Positions 8,658-18,265 are shown, counted from the first letter of the stretch. The stretch is DNA of 64,000 nucleotides from Pseudomonas sp. AL03 (GCF_029960815.1 NZ_JASBRE010000002.1:312698-376697), one strand, 5' to 3'. The notes: generated from the sequence alone by a model not told the origin. Numbers and translations: made by a program.

Positions 8658-9662
8658 TTAAACCTTCAACACTAACTTCCCAAAATTCTCGCCGCTGAAC
8701 AACTTCATCAGCGTCTCCGGGAACGTCTCCAGTCCTTCAACAATATCTTCCTTGCTCTTGAGCTGCCCCTTGGCCATCCAGCCGGCCATTTCTTGCCCGG
8801 CGGCGGCGAACTGTGCGGCGTAGTCCATTACCACAAAGCCTTCCATCCGCGCGCGGTTGACCAGCAACGACAAGTAGTTGGCCGGGCCTTTGACCGCTTC
8901 CTTGTTGTTGTACTGGCTGATGGCGCCGCAAATCACCACCCGCGCCTTCATGTTCAGACGGCTCAATACCGCGTCGAGGATATCGCCGCCGACGTTATCG
9001 AAATACACATCGACGCCTTTCGGACATTCGCGCTTGAGGCCGGCGTGGACGTCTTCATTTTTGTAATCGATGGCACCGTCAAAACCCAGTTCGTCGATCA
9101 GGAACTGGCACTTGTCCGCGCCCCCGGCAATACCGACTACGCGGCAACCTTTGATCTTGGCGATCTGCCCGGCAATGCTGCCCACCGCACCCGCAGCACC
9201 TGACAACACCACGGTGTCACCCGCCTTTGGCGCGCCGACATCGAGCAGGGCGAAATAAGCGGTCATCCCGGTCATGCCCAGCGCCGACAGATAACGCGGC
9301 AGAGGCGCGAGTTTCGGATCGACCTTGTAGAAACCGCGTGGCTCACCGAGGAAGTAATCCTGCACACCCAGGGCACCGTTGACGTAGTCCCCGGCCGCAA
9401 AGCCCGGATTATTCGAGGCAACGACTTTGCCTACACCCAATGCGCGCATCACTTCGCCGATACCGACGGGTGGAATGTAGGACTTGCCCTCGTTCATCCA
9501 GCCACGCATGGCCGGGTCCAGGGACAGGTATTCGTTTTTGACCAGTATCTGACCCGCGGCCGGTTCGCCGACCGGTACTTCTTGATAGGTGAAGGTCTCA
9601 CGGGTCGCCGCGCCCACCGGACGCTTGGCAAGCAGGAACTGGCGATTGGTCTGGGTAGTCAT
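8658..9662 (-). CDS. NADP-dependent oxidoreductase, CurA-like (zinc-independent MDR family)
   Basis: A 334-residue medium-chain dehydrogenase/reductase. Motifs include YLSLDPAMRGWM, the GMTGMTAYFALL segment, the Rossmann loop SGAAGAVGSIAGQIAK and YFDNVGG, all typical of the CurA/PTGR (NADPH-dependent curcumin/2-alkenal reductase) group. No zinc-binding cysteines are seen. ATG 9662 is preferred; an in-frame GTG at 9671 is the alternative. The gene is divergent from the SDR gene at 9898. It probably reduces alpha,beta-unsaturated carbonyls. The substrate is not known. Confidence 0.88.
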   Translation of the reverse strand: MTTQTNRQFLLAKRPVGAATRETFTYQEVPVGEPAAGQILVKNEYLSLDPAMRGWMNEGKSYIPPVGIGEVMRALGVGKVVASNNPGFAAGDYVNGALGVQDYFLGEPRGFYKVDPKLAPLPRYLSALGMTGMTAYFALLDVGAPKAGDTVVLSGAAGAVGSIAGQIAKIKGCRVVGIAGGADKCQFLIDELGFDGAIDYKNEDVHAGLKRECPKGVDVYFDNVGGDILDAVLSRLNMKARVVICGAISQYNNKEAVKGPANYLSLLVNRARMEGFVVMDYAAQFAAAGQEMAGWMAKGQLKSKEDIVEGLETFPETLMKLFSGENFGKLVLKV

Positions 9663-9756
9663 GACAGGCACTCAAGATGAATGAAGACTTGTTGATAGAC
9701 CTTCATGATCGATGCCGCAAGTTTGGCTGATGCGGCGAATGCATATCGATCCAGTG

Positions 9757-9788
9757 CAGTGATAGTCAAACCGCCGGTTTTATCACTG
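9757..9788. promoter_or_regulatory. Nested inverted repeat between two divergent oxidoreductase genes
   Basis: CAGTGATA and TATCACTG (9757-9764 and 9781-9788) enclose a second inverted repeat, AAACCG/CGGTTT (9768-9773 and 9775-9780). It sits in the shared promoter region of the CurA-like gene and the SDR gene, where a dimeric repressor site would be expected. No regulator gene is adjacent. Confidence 0.4.
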
Positions 9789-9897
9789 TCACTCATGGGC
9801 GCCCAACCGGCCTTCTGATAGTGCTGCCGTGCCGCAGGCCCCTGTGGCTAGATTGCGAACACGCGATCCCCCGCATCTTCTCTTCGAGGACATAACA

Positions 9898-10659
9898 ATG
9901 AGCATGACGTTTTCTGGCCAGGTCGCCGTTGTGACAGGCGCGGCCAATGGCATTGGCCGCGCGACCGCCCAGGCTTTCGCCGCTGAAGGCTTGAAAGTGG
10001 TAGTGGCCGACATGGACACGGCCGGGGGTGAAGGCACTGTGGCACTGATTCGTACGGCGGGCGGCGAAGCGACCTTCGTGCGTTGCAATGTCACGCTGGA
10101 AAGCGATGTAAAAAATCTGATGGACGAAGTGGTCAATACCTACGGCCGTCTCGACTATGCCTTCAACAACGCCGGCATCGAGATTGAGAAAGGCAAGCTG
10201 GCCGAAGGCACGGTCGATGAGTTCGACGCGATCATGGGCGTCAACGTCAAAGGCGTCTGGTTGTGCATGAAGTACCAGTTGCCATTGCTGCTGGCCCAAG
10301 GCGGCGGTGCGATCGTCAACACCGCTTCGGTAGCCGGCCTTGGGGCTGCGCCGAAGATGAGCATTTACGCGGCGTCGAAACACGCGGTGATCGGCCTGAC
10401 CAAATCGGCGGCCATCGAATACGCCAAGAAAAAGATTCGGGTGAACGCAGTGTGTCCGGCCGTGATCGACACCGACATGTTCCGCCGTGCCTATGAAGCC
10501 GACCCGAAGAAAGGCGAATTCGCCAATGCCATGCACCCGGTCGGGCGCATCGGCAAGGTCGAGGAAATTGCCAGTGCGGTGCTGTACCTGTGCAGCGACG
10601 GCGCAGCGTTCACCACGGGGCATTCACTGGCGGTGGACGGTGGCGTGACAGCGTTCTGA
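9898..10659 (+). CDS. Short-chain dehydrogenase/reductase
   Basis: A 253-residue classical SDR with the cofactor loop TGAANGIG at residues 13-20, the NNAG motif at 90-93, and catalytic Ser144, Tyr157 and Lys161 (YAASK). Asp38 after the second strand (VVVADMD) favours NAD(H) over NADP(H). The C-terminal GHSLAVDGGVTAF is typical of the glucose-1-dehydrogenase-like and FabG-like groups. ATG 9898 is preceded by CGAGGA. An intrinsic terminator follows, so the gene seems monocistronic. The substrate is unknown. Confidence 0.9.
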   Translation: MSMTFSGQVAVVTGAANGIGRATAQAFAAEGLKVVVADMDTAGGEGTVALIRTAGGEATFVRCNVTLESDVKNLMDEVVNTYGRLDYAFNNAGIEIEKGKLAEGTVDEFDAIMGVNVKGVWLCMKYQLPLLLAQGGGAIVNTASVAGLGAAPKMSIYAASKHAVIGLTKSAAIEYAKKKIRVNAVCPAVIDTDMFRRAYEADPKKGEFANAMHPVGRIGKVEEIASAVLYLCSDGAAFTTGHSLAVDGGVTAF

Positions 10660-10684
10660 AACCAGGCACTGCAACGTAGGAAAA

Positions 10685-10710
10685 AACCCGCATCTGTGCG
10701 GGTTTTTTTT
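10685..10710 (+). terminator. Intrinsic terminator after the SDR gene
   Basis: AACCCGCA-TCTG-TGCGGG stem followed by eight T, just downstream of the SDR stop. Confidence 0.9.
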
Positions 10711-10843
10711 CGGTTCCTTAAAGGGGCCGGCCAATGTGTTTCAAATGGTTAGAACCGAGGGTTTTGGCGGCGTTGTCGCACAGCTCATCGACCGCTCCTG
10801 TGATTAACTGTTTCCCGCAAAACGGACAGGAGTTTGCTTGCTC

Positions 10844-12235
10844 ATGGAGTTGAGAATCGATCGACGGGCATTGGTGCCGGTCGTACAGCAAATCGTCGAC
10901 GCGCTAGCCTGCTGGCTTCGCCGTGGCGAGGTGCCGCCGGGGACGCGTTTGCCTTCCGTGCGGCAAATCGCCCGGATCAATTTGCTCAGTCAGTCCAACG
11001 TCGTTGAAGCCTGTGAGCGTCTGGTGGCTCAAGGGGTGCTGGCGTCGCGTCATGGCGCCGGTTTCATTGTCGCCACTCCAGCGCTGGTCGCTCAGGGACC
11101 ACAGGATTGCCCCTGGCTCGAGGGGGCAGAAGTGAAGCAGGGCGGCACCTCGGGCGAACTCAAATTGGGGTGTGGCGGACTGCCCGAGAGCTGGCGCGAA
11201 ACGGATGATCTGAGCTACGCGATCTGTCAGGTGAGCCGCACCGACATGGCTGGCTTGTTCAACTACAGCACGCCGCTGGGCCTGCCAGCCTTGCGCCAGC
11301 AGATCCACAAACGCCTGAAACAGCTGGATATCGTGGTGGAGGAAAGCCAGATCCTGACAACGGCGGGTGCCAGTCAAGGGCTGGACCTGATTGTGCGGAC
11401 CTTGTTCAAGCCGGGTGATTGCGTGGTGGTGGAGAATCCCGGTTATTCCTTGCTGTTCGATCTGCTCAGGCTGCACGGTGTCAGCATGATCGAGGTGCCG
11501 CGAACCCCACGCGGGCCGGACATTGAAGCGCTTGAGGCGTTGCTGGTGAAGGACCGACCTCGCGGGATCTTCATCAATAGCTTCTATCACAATCCGACGG
11601 GCAGCAGCCTGGCGCCGGCGGTGGCGCAGCGAGTTCTGCAACTGGCCAAAACCTATGGCCTTCTGGTTATCGAGGACGACGTCTATGCGGATTTGCACAG
11701 CGGCCCCGGTACGCGACTCGCCGCGCTCGATATTGATGGCAACGTGATCTACGTCGGCAGTTATTCCAAAACCCTCAGCAGCTCCTTGCGGGTCGGTTTT
11801 GTCGTGGCCTGTGCCGGGGTTATTTCACAGCTGGCCGAGGTCAAGATGATCAGCAGCATGGGCGCTTCACGGTTTTGTGAGTCGGTGCTGGCAAGCCTGT
11901 TGGCCAACGGTGCCTACCGCACATTGGTACAGCGTCAGCGCCAGCGTTTGAGCAATGACAGGGAGGCGGCGTTGCAAGTGCTTGAAGACGCCGAGTGGGA
12001 GGTCTTCGGCAAACCGGTCGGAGGCCTGTTCATCTGGGCGCGATCGCGTATGTCCGACTACGCTCAGGTGCGGACTCAGGCACAGCGCTTCGGTGTTCTG
12101 TTGTCTTCTGCGACGGCATTCAGTCCCACCGGAGAGGCCAATGACTGGCAGCGCATTAATGTGGCCTATGCCTGTGATCCGCGAGCCCGGGCATTTTTTC
12201 GAGCCACCTCTCTGGATCGACCTCAAGCGTTCTGA
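10844..12235 (+). CDS. MocR-type regulator (GntR winged helix fused to aminotransferase domain)
   Basis: A 463-residue PLP-dependent transcription factor. Residues 1-75 form the GntR winged helix (RRGEVPPGTRLPSVRQIA, then LLSQSNVVEACERL and GAGFIV). The remainder is a fold-type I aminotransferase domain, with NPTGS in the active site, IEDDVYAD and SYSKTLSSSLRVGFV, where Lys309 should bind PLP. ATG 10844 is chosen; a TTG at 10838 has a tighter spacing to AGGAG (10828-10832) and is an alternative. MocR proteins usually control a neighbouring amino-acid or vitamin gene. None is divergent here and the target is not evident. The chemoreceptor downstream is separated by about 110 bp. Confidence 0.9.
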   Translation: MELRIDRRALVPVVQQIVDALACWLRRGEVPPGTRLPSVRQIARINLLSQSNVVEACERLVAQGVLASRHGAGFIVATPALVAQGPQDCPWLEGAEVKQGGTSGELKLGCGGLPESWRETDDLSYAICQVSRTDMAGLFNYSTPLGLPALRQQIHKRLKQLDIVVEESQILTTAGASQGLDLIVRTLFKPGDCVVVENPGYSLLFDLLRLHGVSMIEVPRTPRGPDIEALEALLVKDRPRGIFINSFYHNPTGSSLAPAVAQRVLQLAKTYGLLVIEDDVYADLHSGPGTRLAALDIDGNVIYVGSYSKTLSSSLRVGFVVACAGVISQLAEVKMISSMGASRFCESVLASLLANGAYRTLVQRQRQRLSNDREAALQVLEDAEWEVFGKPVGGLFIWARSRMSDYAQVRTQAQRFGVLLSSATAFSPTGEANDWQRINVAYACDPRARAFFRATSLDRPQAF

Positions 12236-12343
12236 AAACGACGTGAGCGTAGCTTTTTGCCATTATTCAGACGCCAGAGACTTGTGTTGATACAGGCCCG
12301 TTGCGAATCTGCGTCAACAGACTATGTCAGGGGACTAAGTGCA

Positions 12344-14308
12344 ATGATTTCGGCCGTGCAAGGACGTTTTGCCAACCTCGGTATGGCTAAAAAACTGGGT
12401 GTCGGGTTTGTACTGGTGCTGCTGTTGACAGCCTTGGTGGCGGCCATCGGCGTATGGTCCCTGCAAACCATCAGCCAGCGCTTCGACGGGCTCAAGCAGA
12501 TGTCGTCGCTCAACAGCGGTTTGCTCAAAGTGAGACTGCTCGAGCAGGAATACGCCTTGCACGGTAACCCCAAAACCGCCGATGCCTTGCGCGAGGGCGT
12601 TGACGGCCTGATCGCTCTGGCAACCCAACTGAAAGCGGCGTCTGCGGCCAACGTGCCGGTGATGAATGACGTCGAGCAGTCCTTGGGGGCTTACCGCAAG
12701 GCCTTTGACGAGTTCGTCTCGCTCAGTCAGGCCAAAGACCTGGCGCTGGAGATGGCCAGTTGGTCGGTGTCCAGCGTGGCCAATAACCTCGACGTGCTGC
12801 AGGCCGGGTTGGCCGATGACGGCGCTTATACCTTGAAAGAATCCGAAGGCAAGGACGGAGGGCAGTTCATCGAACAAGCCAATCAGGTCAGCCAGGTGTC
12901 GCGGTTGATGTTGCAAGCCATGAACGAAGCACGTGTGCGCCTGGACCTGAGCCGCAAGGGCGACGACAGCGCAGGGCAGGGCAAGATTGAGCAGGCCGAT
13001 CAGGCCCTGAGCCAGGCCGGGCAACTGAAAACCACGGTCAAGGATGAGGGTTACCAAACTGTCCTCAATGAAGTGGTCGGGCACATTGGTGGATTCAGCG
13101 AAAAACTCGCCGAGTACACCGGCCTGTTGGCGCAGGAAAAGACTGTCTATCAACAACTGCATCAGCGCGCTGCGCAGGTGGTGGAACGGGTGGATCAGGC
13201 CTATGTCGCCGAAGATCAGTCGATGCAGACGGAGCTGAAAAAGAACTCGCTGCTGATCATCGGTTCCTCGGCGCTAGCGTTGCTGGTCGGGCTGATTGCG
13301 GCCTGGGTGATTACCCGTTTGATCGTGGCACCGCTGCGCAGTGTGATCCGTGTTGCTCAACAGATTGCCTCTGGCGATTTGAGTGCGACGGTCGAAGTGA
13401 CCCGCCGTGACGAGATCGGGCAGTTGATGCAGGCCATGCAGCAGATGGGCGCTGGGCTGAGCAGTATTGTCAGCGGTTTGCAGGCGGGCATCGAACAGTT
13501 GGCCAGTTCAGCGCAGTCGCTGTCGGCGGTGACTGAGCAGACCAATCTTGAAGTCAGCAGTCAGAAGGAAGAAACCGAACAGGTCGCTACCGCGATGAAT
13601 CAGATGACCGCCACCGTGCATGACGTTGCACGTAACGCGGAGGAGGCTGCCCAGGCGGCGCAAACGGCTGACGGTAAGGTTGAAAGTGGTCAGCAGGTGG
13701 TGCGCCAGAGCATGGCGCGGATCGAGCAGTTGGCGGATTCAGCCACCTCGGCCAGTTCGAGCATCGAAAGTTTGAGTGCGCAAATCCAGAACATCGGTAC
13801 GGTGCTGAGCGTCATCAAGAGTGTGGCCGAGCAGACCAATCTGTTGGCCCTCAACGCCGCCATTGAAGCGGCTCGAGCCGGCGAGCAGGGCAGGGGCTTT
13901 GCGGTGGTGGCCGATGAAGTGCGGGCACTGGCCAAGCGCACTCAGCAATCGACCGAGGAGATCGAACGACTGGTGAGTGCCTTGCGCTCGGCGGCTCAGT
14001 CTTCTGTTCAGCAGATTCAGAACAGTGGGGAGTTGGTGAAGCTTGCGGTGAGTGATGCGTTGCAGACTGAGAGTGCGCTGGGGAGTATTGCGGCGGCAGT
14101 GTCATTGATTCAGCAGATGAACCAGCAGATTGCAGCGGCTGCCGAGGAGCAGAGTTCAGTGGCTGAGGAGATTAATCGCAGTGTCACGAGTATTCGGGCC
14201 AGTGCGGATCAGTCTTCGTTGGCGATGCAGGGGAATGCGGCTTCCAGTATTGAATTGGCGCAGTTGGGAGTTGAGTTGAAGGGGATGGTGGGGCACTTTC
14301 GGCTCTGA
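12344..14308 (+). CDS. Methyl-accepting chemotaxis protein with HBM-type sensor
   Basis: A 654-residue inner-membrane chemoreceptor. TM1 is about residues 17-40 and TM2 about 302-325. The 260-residue periplasmic part between them is all-helical and large enough for a helical bimodular (HBM) domain like that of P. putida McpS. A HAMP domain follows ([15 protein letters not shown]). The cytoplasmic signalling tip [20 protein letters not shown] is at about 496-515. There is no C-terminal CheR/CheB pentapeptide. HBM receptors known so far bind TCA-cycle acids or related ligands, but the ligand here is not predicted. ATG 12344 follows GGGGAC. Confidence 0.9.
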   Translation: MISAVQGRFANLGMAKKLGVGFVLVLLLTALVAAIGVWSLQTISQRFDGLKQMSSLNSGLLKVRLLEQEYALHGNPKTADALREGVDGLIALATQLKAASAANVPVMNDVEQSLGAYRKAFDEFVSLSQAKDLALEMASWSVSSVANNLDVLQAGLADDGAYTLKESEGKDGGQFIEQANQVSQVSRLMLQAMNEARVRLDLSRKGDDSAGQGKIEQADQALSQAGQLKTTVKDEGYQTVLNEVVGHIGGFSEKLAEYTGLLAQEKTVYQQLHQRAAQVVERVDQAYVAEDQSMQTELKKNSLLIIGSSALALLVGLIAAWVITRLIVAPLRSVIRVAQQIASGDLSATVEVTRRDEIGQLMQAMQQMGAGLSSIVSGLQAGIEQLASSAQSLSAVTEQTNLEVSSQKEETEQVATAMNQMTATVHDVARNAEEAAQAAQTADGKVESGQQVVRQSMARIEQLADSATSASSSIESLSAQIQNIGTVLSVIKSVAEQTNLLALNAAIEAARAGEQGRGFAVVADEVRALAKRTQQSTEEIERLVSALRSAAQSSVQQIQNSGELVKLAVSDALQTESALGSIAAAVSLIQQMNQQIAAAAEEQSSVAEEINRSVTSIRASADQSSLAMQGNAASSIELAQLGVELKGMVGHFRL

Positions 14309-14690
14309 TTTTTGATGAGTACATATCCGTTGCTGCGGTAACGGCCGCTGGCGGTTTCGCCCTTACGGCAACTCACTTTTTTTTCAAACGCCAAAAAAAA
14401 GTAAGCAAAAAAAGGCTCGCCCCGAGCGTCCGGCCCCTCGCTTAGGCTCGGCGTTCCTTCGCTCCGGCATTCATCTGGGGGCATCGCCTCCGGTTGGCTT
14501 CGCTTCAACCTCCTCTCGATGTGTTCGACTGCGTCGAACGGCGCTGCGCGCCTTCCCCCCAGATGAATACCTCCACTCAGCCTCCCGAAGGGGCGGGTGG
14601 ATCAAGATCAAGAGCTGCAGGCGAGCTAACGCTCGGCCTGTTGAGTGGTGAGTGGTGAGTGGCGGGTGAACACGTCTCTGCTTTTGCTGT
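14309..14690. repeat. Gene-free stretch with Pseudomonas intergenic repeat-like sequence
   Basis: This stretch holds no supportable gene. About 14340-14600 has the look of a dispersed Pseudomonas intergenic repeat: an A-rich block at 14380-14425 (CAAACGCCAAAAAAAAGTAA), then GC-rich segments with short inverted pieces such as ATTCATCTGGGGG (14469-14481) opposed by CCCCCCAGATGAAT (14556-14569). The minus-strand open frames over it are by-products of composition. The trailing GAGTGGTGAGTGGTGAGTGG at about 14643 is a short tandem repeat. Confidence 0.5.
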
Positions 14691-14715
14691 TGTAGGAGCG
14701 AGGCTTGCCCGCGAA
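14691..14715. repeat. Single REP element copy
   Basis: TGTAGGAGCGAGGCTTGCCC and the following GCGAA match one arm of the palindrome at 8579-8652. Only one arm is present. Confidence 0.7.
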
Positions 14716-14768
14716 GGCGGCCTGACAGCCGACCTATCTTCACTCGATGTACACGCCAAACTCAACGC

Positions 14769-14802
14769 AAAACAAAGCCACCTGTTTAGGTGGCTTTGTT
14801 TT
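14769..14802. terminator. Bidirectional intrinsic terminator
   Basis: A 15-bp perfect stem AAAACAAAGCCACCT with loop GTTT gives A- and T-runs on both sides. It lies just downstream of the minus-strand gene at 14816-15586 and can stop transcription from either side. Confidence 0.9.
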
Positions 14803-14815
14803 CTGCTTTCACTGA

Positions 14816-15586
14816 TCAGTCGTAGATCACTTTTTTCTTCCAGTCCGCATCGGCCTCGACGTCTTTGAGGCCTTCGGTCAGTTGGTTCACTTCGCCTTCT
14901 ACCGGGGCGATGTTGTCCATGACTTGTGCGTTGGCGCGAGCCAGGAGTTTTTCCAGGTATTCCAGCTGTTCGGCGTAGACCTGGGGTTCCTGTTGTTTGC
15001 GCAGGTATTGCACGCCGCGTTCGAACGCCAGGCGGGCCTGGCCGGGCTGGTTCTGTTGCAGGGCGTGCTGGCCGAGGTTGTTGAAGAATTCGATGTGCAG
15101 CAGGACAAGGATGTGGCGAACTTCGCGGATCCAGCGTTTGGCTTCGTTGGTCGGCAAGAAGCCGTCATGTGCGGCGCGGGTGATTTGGCCGTGCAGGGCT
15201 TCGAGCAGGAAGCGTACGTCCTTGGCTTTGGCTTCGGTCTGGATCGGTGCCGGCGGGTTGTTGACCGGGATCGATTCGCCCTGAGCGACCAAGGCGTTCA
15301 ATTCGCCAATCCGTGCCTTAAGGTTGGAACTGGTTTTTTCCAGATGGAGCAGGCGTTGGCAGACGTTCAGTTCCAGGCGGGTCAACAGCAGCTTGAGTGC
15401 CGGTGTCATCAACTGGCCGGGAAAGGTTTCAGTGATTTCGCCGCAACGACGCAGACGATCGTTGAGCTCAACCTTGGTGCGGGCCTTTTCCAGCTTATTG
15501 TTTTCCACCACATGGTTCATGTAGCCAATGGTGATCAATAGTGCGATCCCGGCTACGACTAGCAGGGTGATCATGAGTGGTGTCAC
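14816..15586 (-). CDS. Membrane-anchored helical protein of unknown function
   Basis: A 256-residue protein with one N-terminal hydrophobic helix (residues 4-22, MITLLVVAGIALLITIGYM) followed by a soluble, mostly alpha-helical part. A TPR-like stretch near 170-200 (LGQHALQQNQPGQARLAFER) is visible, and the C terminus is acidic. GTG 15586 is chosen because AAAGAGG sits 8 bases upstream; the ATG at 15574 is too far from it. I do not recognise a named family. The N-in or N-out topology is not clear. A bidirectional terminator follows. Confidence 0.7.
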   Translation of the reverse strand: MTPLMITLLVVAGIALLITIGYMNHVVENNKLEKARTKVELNDRLRRCGEITETFPGQLMTPALKLLLTRLELNVCQRLLHLEKTSSNLKARIGELNALVAQGESIPVNNPPAPIQTEAKAKDVRFLLEALHGQITRAAHDGFLPTNEAKRWIREVRHILVLLHIEFFNNLGQHALQQNQPGQARLAFERGVQYLRKQQEPQVYAEQLEYLEKLLARANAQVMDNIAPVEGEVNQLTEGLKDVEADADWKKKVIYD

Positions 15587-15876
15587 CGGTAAGACCTCTT
15601 TATGGGGTTCGCGTGCGAGTGTAGTGGCTTGGCATTGGGACGCATAGCGCCGCTTGGCGAGTTGAATCGGCTACTGCACTGCCTGTATCGGCCGCGTTCC
15701 TGCTTATATAAGTAATAGCGTGCGAGGTGCACATTGCCATCATCGTTGGCGTGGGTGGACTATAACGCCTTGGCGGATGTCAGAATATAGGCGTCAAACG
15801 CCGGGCGGCGGAAAAGCCGGATTAGGGTCTTAAAGCAGGGCGAAGTCATTGATTTAAATAAATTTATATCTGGGGG

Positions 15877-15905
15877 TTGACGACCCCTCAATCCATCCAT
15901 AGAAT
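15877..15905 (+). promoter_or_regulatory. Sigma-70 promoter of the tRNA-Glu/Gly cluster
   Basis: TTGACG (15877-15882), a 17-base spacer and TAGAAT (15900-15905), 62 bp before the first tRNA. An A/T-rich block (15850-15869) upstream looks like an UP element. The discriminator GCGCGCC is GC-rich, as in stringently controlled stable-RNA promoters. I see nothing else in the 15587-15850 stretch. Confidence 0.85.
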
Positions 15906-15967
15906 GCGCGCCACTTACAGCGTAAAGCACACAGCGAAACGCGGTAGGGAGTGAACGTTGTACGTGT

Positions 15968-16043
15968 GTCCCCTTCGTCTAGTGGCCTAGGACACCGCCC
16001 TTTCACGGCGGTAACAGGGGTTCGAGTCCCCTAGGGGACGCCA
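15968..16043 (+). tRNA. tRNA-Glu (TTC)
   Basis: A 76-base cloverleaf with acceptor GTCCCCT/AGGGGAC, anticodon TTC in CCCTTTCACGG, T-loop GGTTCGAGTCC and encoded CCA. It is identical to the copy at 16227-16302. Confidence 0.97.
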
Positions 16044-16045
16044 AT

Positions 16046-16121
<76 letters not shown>

Positions 16122-16169
16122 ATTTTAAACAGCGTTGCTTTTGGGCAGGGCTGAGTGAAACCAGAACCA

Positions 16170-16183
16170 GCATCTTCGGATGC
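16170..16183 (+). other. UUCG tetraloop hairpin in the tRNA spacer
   Basis: GCATC-TTCG-GATGC forms a short, very stable stem in the 105-base spacer between the two tRNA pairs. A second stem CTGAAA...TTTCAG (16195-16219) follows. They may guide processing of the tRNA precursor. Confidence 0.5.
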
Positions 16184-16226
16184 GGATTTGGGCACTGAAA
16201 TACACACCATGTGTTTCAGTTAGCGT

Positions 16227-16302
16227 GTCCCCTTCGTCTAGTGGCCTAGGACACCGCCCTTTCACGGCGGTAACAGGGGTTCGAGTCCCCTAGGGGACGC
16301 CA
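16227..16302 (+). tRNA. tRNA-Glu (TTC), second copy
   Basis: Exact copy of 15968-16043, 259 bases downstream, with the same anticodon TTC and encoded CCA. No second strong promoter is seen before it, so it is probably read from the promoter at 15877. Confidence 0.97.
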
Positions 16303-16304
16303 AT

Positions 16305-16380
<76 letters not shown>

Positions 16381-16389
16381 TATTTAACG

Positions 16390-16418
16390 AAAACGCCGCT
16401 CATTGAGCGGCGTTTTTG
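16390..16418 (+). terminator. Terminator of the tRNA cluster
   Basis: AAAACGCCGCT-CATTG-AGCGGCGTTTTT: a perfect stem ending in a T-run right after the last tRNA. Confidence 0.92.
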
Positions 16419-16434
16419 TTTGTGCGTCATCCAT

Positions 16435-16461
16435 AAAAAAGGACCTTAAGGTCCTTTTTTT
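16435..16461. terminator. Bidirectional terminator before the dipeptidase gene end
   Basis: A palindrome with centre GGACCTTAAGGTCC is flanked by A6 and T7 runs. It serves the minus-strand dipeptidase gene and backs up the tRNA terminator. Confidence 0.85.
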
Positions 16462-16525
16462 GTTTGTATTGGAATCAAGACGATCAACGCGTCGGACCCG
16501 CCTGAACAGCGGGTCCGAAGGAGAA

Positions 16526-18265
16526 TCAGAGTTTCGGCAACTGCCCGATGCGCCCCATCATCTCGGTCACGATCTGCAGATCCAGCAGGAACTGGTCGAC
16601 GGTCTTGAACTCGCTGTCGGTGTGGCCGGTGTACTTGACCTCGGGACGCGCCAAGCCGAATTGCACGCCATTGGGCAGTTCATGCACCGAGGTAGCGCCG
16701 GCGGAGGTGCCGAACTCTTGTTTCATACCGAGGTTTTCGCTGGCCACAGCCAGCAGCGCCTTGACCCATTCACCCTCAGGGTTGCGGTACATCGGCTCGG
16801 CGATCGAGTAGTCAAAGGTCGCGGCAACATGGGTTTTCTTGCTCCAGGCAGCAATCTTCTCGGCTATTTCCGCCTTGAGCGCTTCCGGCGATTTGCCTTT
16901 CGGCACCCGCAGGTTGACCGCGAGTTTGAAGGCTTTTTCATCCATCCCGACGTAGGTCAGGGACGTGGTCAGCGGGCCCATGAACGCATCGGAAAAACCG
17001 ACGGCCAACTTGCCACCCTTGTAGTCCAGGCCCCAGTTGTCGGTGGCGTAGCGGGCCGCGTCCGTGATGTGGTTGTGCTTGAGCGCGACCTTGCCGTCCA
17101 GACCGTGGATGAAGTCCAGCATCCGAGCCACCGGGTTGACGCCTGATTCAGGTTCGGACGAGTGGGCGGAAACGCCGGTGACGGTCAGTTTGACGTCTTT
17201 GCCGTCGACCTTGGCGCTTACTTCGAAGTCGCCGCCATTGCGTTTGGCATAATCAGCGCCGGCCTTTTGCAGGCTGGCGGCCAGTTCGACGGGTTTGTCA
17301 GTCAGCAAGGTGACGACGGAAGCCGACGGAATCTGGTTGGTGGCCAGGCCGCCGGTCATCGAAATGATTTCCGCGCCCTTGCCCTCGGCTTTGCGTTTGG
17401 GGAAGTCCGCCATCACCGTGCCGTAGCCCTTCTCGGCAATCACCACCGGGTAGCCGCCATCCAGTGCCATGTTGTAGTTGGGGGTCGGGTTGTGTTCGAA
17501 GTAATAAGGAATGGCGTCGCCAGTGGTTTCTTCGGTGGTATCCACCAGCAGCTTGAAATTGCGCGCCAGCGGCAGCTTCTCTTCCTTGATCACCTTCATC
17601 GCGTACAGCGCCACGACGATGCCGTTCTTGTCATCTTCGGTGCCCCGGCCATACATGCGGTCGCCGATCAGGGTTATCTTGAATGGATCGAGTTTGGTGC
17701 CATCCTTCAGCACCCAGTTCTCCGGCGTCACCGGCACCACATCAGCGTGAGCATGGATGCCCACGACTTCATCGCTGCTGCCCTCAAGGGAGATTTCATA
17801 GACGCGATTGTCGATGTTGCGGAAGTTCAGGTTGAACGACTTCGCCAGGTCTTTGATCTTGTCGGCGATCTTGAGGAATTCCGGATTGTCGTGCTGAGCG
17901 ACACCTTCCTTGCGAAAGGTTGGGATCTCTACCAGTTCGCGCAGCGATTCGAGGGCCTGCTTGCCGTACTTCACGCGCGTGTAGAGGCCCAGTAGGCGAT
18001 GGATTTCGTTCTGCTGTTCAGCGGAAAGCGGCTTGTTGTCGAGGAAGGTACTGATGGCCGGGCCGAGATCGTCGGTTTTGGCGAGGTCGCTCTTGGCCAA
18101 GCCTCCCAGGAACTGTCTGAAATCGGTGACGGATGCATCACTGAAGGTTTTAAGGATGATCGTGCTCTGCTGCGGTGTGATGTTGGCGTGCGCTGTCAGG
18201 GTGAACGACGAAAAGCTGGCCAGTATCAGGGTTGACGCAGCCAGGTGCTTGAGTGAGAAATTCAT
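16526..18265 (-). CDS. Secreted M20-family dipeptidase
   Basis: A 579-residue dinuclear zinc peptidase of the M20 (PepV-like) family. The signal peptide covers about residues 1-27 (TLTAHA before NITPQQ), so it acts in the periplasm or outside. Metal-ligand motifs appear in order: GIHAHADVVP, GRGTEDDKNG and VDTTEETTGD. The dimerisation lid domain lies between, and a late VHELPNG/YTGHTDSE gives the last His. ATG 18265 is used: AAAGGA lies 12 bases upstream, whereas it touches an ATG at 18277. The substrate is probably dipeptides or N-acylated amino acids. Confidence 0.88.
   Translation of the reverse strand: MNFSLKHLAASTLILASFSSFTLTAHANITPQQSTIILKTFSDASVTDFRQFLGGLAKSDLAKTDDLGPAISTFLDNKPLSAEQQNEIHRLLGLYTRVKYGKQALESLRELVEIPTFRKEGVAQHDNPEFLKIADKIKDLAKSFNLNFRNIDNRVYEISLEGSSDEVVGIHAHADVVPVTPENWVLKDGTKLDPFKITLIGDRMYGRGTEDDKNGIVVALYAMKVIKEEKLPLARNFKLLVDTTEETTGDAIPYYFEHNPTPNYNMALDGGYPVVIAEKGYGTVMADFPKRKAEGKGAEIISMTGGLATNQIPSASVVTLLTDKPVELAASLQKAGADYAKRNGGDFEVSAKVDGKDVKLTVTGVSAHSSEPESGVNPVARMLDFIHGLDGKVALKHNHITDAARYATDNWGLDYKGGKLAVGFSDAFMGPLTTSLTYVGMDEKAFKLAVNLRVPKGKSPEALKAEIAEKIAAWSKKTHVAATFDYSIAEPMYRNPEGEWVKALLAVASENLGMKQEFGTSAGATSVHELPNGVQFGLARPEVKYTGHTDSEFKTVDQFLLDLQIVTEMMGRIGQLPKL

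Noticed and set aside
15587..15876. Possible gene upstream of the tRNA cluster
   Set aside because: No frame of useful length with a start signal. Only promoter elements can be supported.
16403..18235. Long plus-strand frames opposite the M20 dipeptidase
   Set aside because: They are shadows of the dipeptidase gene and carry no recognisable domain or ribosome site.
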